NCBI GenBank assembly: GCA_038030265.1
Contig: CM075941.1
Coordinates: 44,020,164 to 44,084,163, forward strand
From: Corythucha ciliata
Lineage: Eukaryota; Arthropoda; Insecta; Hemiptera; Tingidae
Reading direction: 5' to 3'
Length of the DNA stretch: 64,000 nt
Under the pieces are notes generated by a model. The model made no database searches. It saw only the letters and a program-made list of their open reading frames with translations, and had not been told where the DNA came from. Position numbers and translations under genes: made by a program. Shown one piece after another: positions 57,589 to 64,000 of this stretch; the stretch's first letter is position 1, and each line of letters starts with the position of its first letter.

Positions 57589-58317
57589 AAGCTCAATCTG
57601 GTTTTGACTACTGTATGCTTCTTTAAGGAGGCCCTTCCGTTCAATATCAGTGGGTCCTGCGACCCCTTACCATCCCTTATTATCCCCCCTGTAGGGTCTG
57701 TTATTATACAGAATGGATGAGTATAAGTGTAAAAAAAAATTGGGTTAAAATAGACCTCATTTGCGATCGAAAACACCCCATAAGCCATGGTCCGGAAATA
57801 AAAACCCTTATGATTTTTTTAACATCTTTTTAGGATAACATCATTTTTCTTGACTAAATGACATTCCCAGCTGACGTTCTGCAACTTTTCATCATGGATT
57901 AGGGAAGAGCATACTCGTTCCTGTCAGGAATATCTATTTTCGTCAAAAAATACCTATTTCTGTGGCCTCTGCAGCTCCTCTAAGTTTTGCGAAACGGAGA
58001 CTATTAATTTTTCAATAAAAGTCAACCCCCACTTGTCCATACTAAATCTGCGCCTATCGACTTCCCATAGATCAGAAAAACTTCTTCAACGTGTCCCTTT
58101 CAAAATTACTCATGAGCGTTTGTTTAATTTTTGGGAAGAAATGACAATTTTTTAGAAAAAGTAGTGATTTTCCTATTCAAAATCGCTTGTTTTTACCTGT
58201 AAATACAAACAATCCTTGCGAATTTCAGCATGCTAAAAATCAATGAAGCAGTCCTCGGAATGGAACTGAATATGAACACTCACCAAAGCATCAAAATTTA
58301 TCGCTCCGGCAGCTGGC

Positions 58318-59525
58318 TGCATGGGACTGCAGGGGGGCCCCGGACCCCCTGACAGGCGGGGCCCCCGAAAAGCTTAAATAAGGAAAAATGAGGATTTTTA
58401 GGTTCATTCATGTGAAAAGGTTGGACAGCGATTTGGCTCCTTTCTACGAATTTCAGTCTTCATCCGACCTGGAGAATAATAACGTTACAAGTGATCTAAG
58501 CAAAGAGTGTGGGCTGACTACTCGATTGAGCCCCCGAGAGTGCTATTCTGGTGGCTGAAATACAGAAATTTGCGCCTTCTTGAGGAAAATTCATGGATAA
58601 AATAGAGAAATTAGACCGTCCCCAGTTTCGTTAGGTCCTTACAAGCGCACTAATGTACTGATAGGCAATTTAGAACTGGCTGAAGCGGCAAAAACTTATG
58701 AAAATGTGCTAATATTCGTGGCTATAACTGCGAAAAAGCGCTGATTCGTGGTCTCACGATGCAACTTCCAGACAGGGATATAGAAAAAATCGTCGATTCG
58801 CAGTAGATGACTGCCATTCCGCGGCTAAAATGTAGAAATCAATGCAAAAGTGTTGTTGTTGGGCCAAGCCCGCGGCTACAATTGAGAATACACGCTACTA
58901 ATTCAAGGCTGTACAAGTAAAAAAAAAAAGACATCTCGGCTAATATTAACAAAAACAACGCTAATTCGGATTAAAATTGGGCGAAAATGGCGAAAAGATA
59001 TGCTAATTCGCTGCAAAATTATCAGAAAACTCAATTTCAAGATGAAAAGGAGAAAAATCACTAATTCGCGGATAAAGTTGAGGAAAAACGTTAATTCACG
59101 GATATGAAAATGAAGAAAATCACTAATTCCCGACTGAAATTGAGAAAACGCAAATCCGTATAGCTTCTGAAAGATTCGAGGCTCAAACTGAGAACCAGCG
59201 CTAAATCATAGCAGAAAGTAGGAAAAAATTGCTTATGTGGGGCTAAAATCTAAAACACAACGCGGCTAAAATTGAGAAAAAAAATATTAATTGGGGCGGC
59301 TAACATTAAGAAAAACACTAACTTTCTTCTCAAACTGAGAAAAAGTGCTAATTCGCTACTAAAAATGAAATCTGTAGCTGAAAATGAGGAAAACGATAAT
59401 TCGTGGCTAAAATTGAGGAAAAGCGCTAACCCGTGGCCAAAATTGGGGAAAATCACTAAAAGTTTGAGGGTAAAACTAAACAATAAACGCTAATCCACAG
59501 CAATAATTGAAGGGAAAAAATTACG
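58318..59525. mobile_element. Array-bearing insertion with a 15-bp direct repeat
   Basis: GCTCCGGCAGCTGGC occurs at 58303-58317 and at 59526-59540, flanking exactly this segment, and only once in the related uninterrupted copy near 28.8 kb. The insert starts with a GC-rich block (58318-58370, containing GGCCCCGGACCCCC), continues with a dispersed repeat (58390-58470), then the 'gctaattcgcggctaaaattgag' array (58680-59515). I see no inverted ends; 15 bp is longer than a hAT duplication. Confidence 0.68.
58680..59515. repeat. Roughly 30-bp tandem array, 'gctaattcgcggctaaaattgag' type
   Basis: Degenerate units as in the other arrays of this family (GCTAATTC, GGCTAAAATTGAGAAAAA). A transition zone to the left shares 'gtggtctcacgatgcaacttccaga' pieces with 36.9 and 41.1 kb. 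Confidence 0.84.
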
Positions 59526-59640
59526 GCTCCGGCAGCTGGCGGTCGGAAAGAGTGCATTTAATTTCGTATGCGGATACCCTAAGCCGTCCCAGAAGTAATA
59601 ATGTTAAGACCATGATTTGTTTCGTTAATGTTTGATCCTT

Positions 59641-59937
59641 CCTCGTACAGTTTGATGCCGGGTTTGTTTAAGCTCAGCTTAATGGGAATCAAAGGCTACT
59701 TCAAAATGAAATCATCATACCGAATATAATGCTTCTGGAACCAACTGGTGACTTGTAGTGATTTTTTTACCAGTTCAAGCCATATTACCCCCCCCCCCTC
59801 CAAGTCGACCGATTTGGCCCAAATGCAATACCGACCGGGGTCTTTCGACTACTGATTTTTGTGCCAAAGCGCGTTCCGCTAAATTGATTTCTTCGAGAGT
59901 TATCGTGCTAACAAGAAAACGGCCATAATATTATATA
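59641..59937. other. Spacer
   Basis: No gene or element recognised; a C run lies at about 59789-59798. Confidence 0.4.
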
Positions 59938-60426
59938 TATATGTCGCATCCACTTGGCGGAATTGTCCACTTCATGAAATGAATGTCCATTTCACGAAGT
60001 GGCTCCACTTGCCGTAATTTTAAAAAATTACGACATCTGGACAAAAAAAATATCCATTTCTTGAAAAGGAAATCGCGTTTGTCCAGTTGCTGAAATTAAG
60101 CTTTCTTACTACAAGTGGATGCACAACGTAATTTTTTAGCGGGTTTTTGAGTGCTCAATAAAATAACCTTTTTAAAAAAAACAAAACTTGTTTCAGCATC
60201 AGAGATTCCTCACTCATCCATTTCACGAAAAGGATGATATTGTGCATCCACTTGCAGTAAGGAAGCTTGATTTCAGCAATTGGACAAACACGAATTCCTT
60301 TTCAAGAAATGGACAATTTTGTTGTCCAGATGTCGTAATTTTTTGAAGTTACGGCAAATGGAGCCACTTCGTGAAATGGACGTCCATTTCGTGAAGTGGA
60401 CAATTACTCGACATGGATGCGACATA
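59938..60426. mobile_element. 490-bp foldback MITE with 188-bp arms
   Basis: The left arm 59938-60126 (ATATGTCGCATCCACTTG onward) and the right arm 60240-60426 (ending GGATGCGACATAT) are inverted repeats with high identity, sharing TCCATTTC, ACGAAGTGG and AAGCTT. The inner loop is about 113 bp. The arms also contain small repeats of TCCACTT and TCCATTTC. Frames on both strands (60273-60491) merely read the palindrome. Confidence 0.88.
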
Positions 60427-60602
60427 TGTATATTCTGGAGACCACTGAATTCGTGTTCTAGAGGTTCTGAAACGTGAAAAAAACATGACATGACCCATGA
60501 TTGCCACCATCACGACGAGACCAATAGTGCACTTTCAGAATGAAATGCACTAAAACGCAGCTAATATTGAAAACATTCACTAAATAGCCCGGCATAAATA
60601 TA
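60427..60602. other. Spacer with start of an array
   Basis: Short unique sequence, then array-type words (CAGCTAATATTGAAAAC) just before the long-TIR element, so that element probably inserted in or next to an array. Confidence 0.5.
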
Positions 60603-63008
60603 GCCCAGTAAAATAAGGTGTCAAGGTTGCAATAATTAGGGTAGATGATTTTTTTGTTTCATGTTGTTGGGGGTGGTGTAGATATTATGTGTTCAAATTG
60701 TTGACCTCGAAAAACCTCGGATTTTTTTTTTTTTTTTATTTTTTTCGGGGTTAGGCACTTTTTTTTGCTTAAGGAGCCATTTCTCGGCTGTGACTGCGAA
60801 GTAACATTTCAAAGCAGACAAAATTTCCGAAAAAACTAGTCCTAAGCGGGATCTGGAGCGGGAGGTATCACAGTTTCCAAGATAGAGATCGTCAAATGTA
60901 GGATACATTTTAAAAATTGACAAATGATGTTGATGTTCCTATGTCTTCATCATCTGTAACCATGTGGAACCATTTTAATGGTCAAAAGGTTACACGGCCT
61001 TCAGATTTAGGCTAAACGTTCCAAAAAACAGAAGGCAGAACGGTAACTGTCACCCAAGAAGCTCCGAATAACATTCGATATATAACATCCGTATAATTCA
61101 TTGTTGATAGATGTAGTTCATAATTGCAGTAGTAGGAACGGCCATTACTTACTCGTAGTAATAAATGTTATCGGTTTTCGTTATTCGTAACCATGTGGGA
61201 TTCTTTTAATGGTGGTTCTCACAAAATTAGATCAGGACGACTTCTGCAACCCCAATGTTTTGATAACAATAATATTAATAGGTATAATTAGTTTTCAGCA
61301 TTTCGTCCTTTATAGGACGAAGATCACAAACGTATGTAACTCATCCGACAATGACATAATTGTGACTGAAAATGTCTGATAATCTGCATACTTCTGAAAA
61401 CTGAGAAGTAATGCATTGCATATTTCAACTTAATGATAGCGCATGGATGTCGAATGTAATGTAAAATATAATTCAATCCACTTTTTTTCTCTTGGAAGAG
61501 CCTGACAGAGGACGCGTCTTCTTGACACTTGTAACGTCGTCTATAAAAAATGTCGAAATGTCTTCCGGGTCGCCTTCTATATCCGTCGGTTCTTCTATAT
61601 ATCTACACAGTCAAACTCCATGAGTGGGTCCGGTCGATTCTCACATGACTCGCCACTGCAATTAATGGAGACCGTAGAACACTTGAGGCCAGCCAATTCT
61701 GCACCCACATGCATGTACAACCCTTCCTACAGGCACGGGAAACCATATTCAAGAGTAGGGAGGGAGCCGGATCATTAGACTTTTGAGAAAGCCCGAATCC
61801 TATATCGAAAGCCCAAACTCAACGGTGACTGTCACATTTACCATAACAGAGAAAATTATAGCTGTCGAAAGCCGGGGAAATTTAGGCTTTCAGTGGTGGA
61901 TGTTATTTTTATATAATCCATCGATACAAATATTATGGGTATTCACGGAAATCAACACTATTTAGATATTCAACTTATGGCGACATTTAAACTGGGCTTT
62001 CAATTTGTGTACACTATATTAATTGGTCCAGCATGATCTCTCTCAGATGATCGAAAATCCGCATCGGAGGCGTATCGAGAGCGGTGCATAAAAATATGCT
62101 GCAAGTCTTTCAGCGTGTGGCCTTACTTTTTAATAAGATGATATAAGTATATAAGATACGCCACAAAGTCTGCTATTATATCTCACGATTATACGACACA
62201 TTAGTCCCTCGGACCAAATTAGATGTTCGGAAGCAGGATACCCGGGAATTTTAGGATTAACTTTCCCGTCTCGATTTGACTTTTTGCCTGAGAGCACTGT
62301 TTCACGCTCTCTCTGAAATTGTAAATGGGTGAATGAAATAATAAACTTGAACTATGCAGTCTTAGGCTAATAAATAAAGTGACGGTAGCAAAACATAAAA
62401 TAGTGGGGCGGGCACGACCCTTTATGACAAAATTATGGGTCGCGACCCAAGTGTGGATAACAGACGGCGACCCAGCCAGGAAAAGCCCGCGACTCATAGG
62501 CTGAATACCACTATCAAACCCAACCACTATCAAAATACTGGAGATAACAAGTCGTTTGGCCTCATCATTCAGTCTAGTTTAGCAAAATAATTAGTACTAT
62601 CATGATCATTAAAGGTTTCTACAATGTCACAGCTAACGAAAACAAAGAACCATAGACAGAATTTCGAAGTGTTGACAAATTTGCCTAAATTTGACGAGCT
62701 GTATCTTGGAAACGGTAATACATTTAGAAGCCGCTTTAGGCTGGTTTTCTCAGAAATGTTCTCTACTTTGAAAAGTTACTTCGAAGCCACAACCGAGAAA
62801 TGGCTAGTTTAGCGTGAAAGAGCCAAAACCCCAAAAAAGTCCCAAATTTTTGTGGTTTTTCGAGAATTCCAGGATGATCCCGATGTCTTTCGAGGTCAAC
62901 AATTTGAACACGTCATACCAGGACCATCCCAGACAATATAAAATAAAAAAATCATCTACCCTAATTATTGCAACCTGACCCCCCTTTTTTGTTCTTATTT
63001 TACTGGAC
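60603..63008. mobile_element. Long-TIR transposon, copy 2, 2.41 kb
   Basis: Same structure as 34204-36638: ends GCCCAGTAAAATAAG and inverted GTCCAGTAAAATAAG, TA on both sides (60601-60602 and 63009-63010), long TIRs, the same 60-codon frame (61783-61965) and right-TIR frame (62624-62812). Near the left end about 60 bp are replaced by a T run (60723-60737). Divergence from copy 1 is a few percent. No transposase is recognised. Confidence 0.87.
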
Positions 63009-63010
63009 TA

Positions 63011-64000
63011 ATACAATAAAAACTCTAGTTTTCAGCTCAAATAGAGTAAAAAGGGCCTTTCCAGGCTAAAAATTGAGGAAAACGTCAATTCGTGGCTAAA
63101 ATTGAGAAAATTCGCGAATTCACATGCTAGAAACGCTTCTACGCAGCTAAAATTGAAAACAAAAAACAAAAAAAACGCTAATTCGCGGCTAAAATTGGGG
63201 AAAAAGTTCGCGGATAAAGTGTGTTAGAATGTCTAATTCCGCCATCTCCGCTTCTGAGGGCAACTTTGCGACTGAAATTGAGAAAAACGGCAAATTCATG
63301 GCTATAAGTAAAAAAAATCACTGATTCACGGCTAGAACTGAGAACAAGCGCTAATCCATATTTAATTTAAAAAATGGTAATGCGGTGCTAAAATGGAGAA
63401 GAACCCGCTAATTTTCAGCTAATATTGAGAAAATCAGTAATCATTCTGGCTAAAATTAAGAGAAAGGTTTATTTTCAGCCTGAATTGAAAAAAAGTGCTA
63501 ATACGCTGCCAAAAATGGAAAAATTGCCAATTTGCACTTAAAATATCGGAAAACGCCAATTCGTGGTTAAAATGAACAGAATTCGCTAACGTTCGGGTTA
63601 GAAACGCTACTACGCTGCTAAAATTACGAAAAAGCGTTAATTCGCGGCTGAAATATAGGGGAATCACTAATTCACGGCTAAAATTTAGAAAATTCGCGGC
63701 TTCCTCGGTCATCTTTGAGGCTAAAATTGAGAAAAAGCGCCAATTTCCCCGCAAATTCGCGGCTAAAAATGAGAAAAAATATCTAATTCGTAGCGTTATG
63801 GTTATGGTGAACATAAAAATGCTAATTTGTCGTAATTATTAGGAAAAACCGCTATTTTGCGGCTAATATTGAGTAAAACGCTAATTTTCAGCTTAAACTG
63901 AGTAAAGTGCTAATTCCCTGGTCCCTGCTAGACAAAATCGTTAATTTTCAGCTAAAATTGTGGAAAACGCCAAATCGAGAAAAAGTTAAGAAACATCGTT
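63011..64000. repeat. Roughly 30-bp tandem array, 'gctaattcgcggctaaaattgag' type, runs off the window
   Basis: Degenerate units to the end of the window (GCTAATTCGCGGCTAAAATTG repeated). The minus-strand 126-codon frame at 63434-63814 is the array read in one phase and shows the spurious word NFSRELA; not a gene. Confidence 0.85.

Larger units (their letters stand above)
57709..59640 (-). mobile_element. Penelope-like 3' fragment, split by an array insertion
   Basis: 57709-58265 aligns with arm A (24921-25465), sharing the words ATTTGCGATCGAAAACAC, TCAACCCCCACTT and AAAATCGCTTGTTT. It is followed by sequence matching the inverted 3' end of the Penelope-like element (28800-28880), with the word GCTCCGGCAGCTGGC, and after an insertion resumes at 59526 with AAAGAGTGCATTT, the inverse of AAATGCACTCT at 28806 on. 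In the minus-strand frame the residues KCTLSD of the nuclease C-terminus are visible. It is a 5'-truncated copy. Confidence 0.78.

Noticed and set aside
63434..63814. Minus-strand frame of 126 codons with NFSRELA-like repeats
   Set aside because: It reads the roughly 30-bp minisatellite; similar words appear in every array of this family, including non-open phases.

Overview
This is a nuclear genomic window from an invertebrate animal. Spliceosomal introns of 60-73 bp with GT/AG ends separate the coding exons, there is a Pol III tRNA gene, and most of the sequence is AT-rich and repeat-dominated. A MADF-BESS factor, U7-specific LSM10, Penelope-like and LINE retroelements, and many hAT-like and TA-flanked inverted-repeat elements make an arthropod the most likely source. 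I cannot name the species. Only about 7 kb of 64 kb looks like host coding sequence or LINE ORF.

Layout. 1-18.4 kb: no recognisable host gene; a pogo/Tigger-like MITE (1.5 kb), a 133-bp hairpin (7.7 kb), loose minisatellites (13.3-14.6 kb), a 30-bp tandem array (15.0-15.8 kb) and a diverged duplication (16.1-17.0 kb). 18.5-31.0 kb: an eight-exon cytosolic acetoacetyl-CoA thiolase gene (ACAT2-like, 393 aa). Its second intron is 11 kb long and filled with nested transposons, including a decayed Penelope-like element with RT and GIY-YIG domains. 31-43 kb: foldbacks, an antisense LINE fragment, a 2.4-kb long-TIR element, a precise 2,079-bp tandem duplication and long arrays of a roughly 30-bp repeat. 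43.1-45.8 kb: tRNA-Asp(GTC) on the minus strand, then LSM10, whose last intron contains a complete single-exon NT5DC1-like gene on the same strand. 46.4-54 kb: two hAT-like shells filled with minisatellites, the larger one hit by a LINE with an open RT ORF. 54.8-57.6 kb: a compact cluster on the plus strand of a MADF-BESS gene, a COMM-domain-only gene and ANAPC15. 57.7-64 kb: a second Penelope-like 3' fragment, more arrays, a 490-bp foldback and another copy of the long-TIR element.

The genes have housekeeping roles and do not form one pathway: thiolase in acetyl-CoA metabolism, LSM10 in the U7 snRNP for histone mRNA 3' processing, ANAPC15 in the anaphase-promoting complex, and a COMMD protein in endosomal Commander-type complexes.

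The most striking pattern is structural. Several minisatellite arrays (20-35-bp units, most with an AAATTG-like core) sit inside shells with CAGKGGYG-type terminal inverted repeats. Two shells have clear 8-bp target-site duplications (one perfect, one 7 of 8) and two more have partial ones (6 of 8). This suggests a class of array-carrying, non-autonomous hAT-like elements that spread minisatellites. The second is the same-strand nesting of a whole gene within LSM10. All calls come from reading the sequence and from family knowledge; no database search was run.
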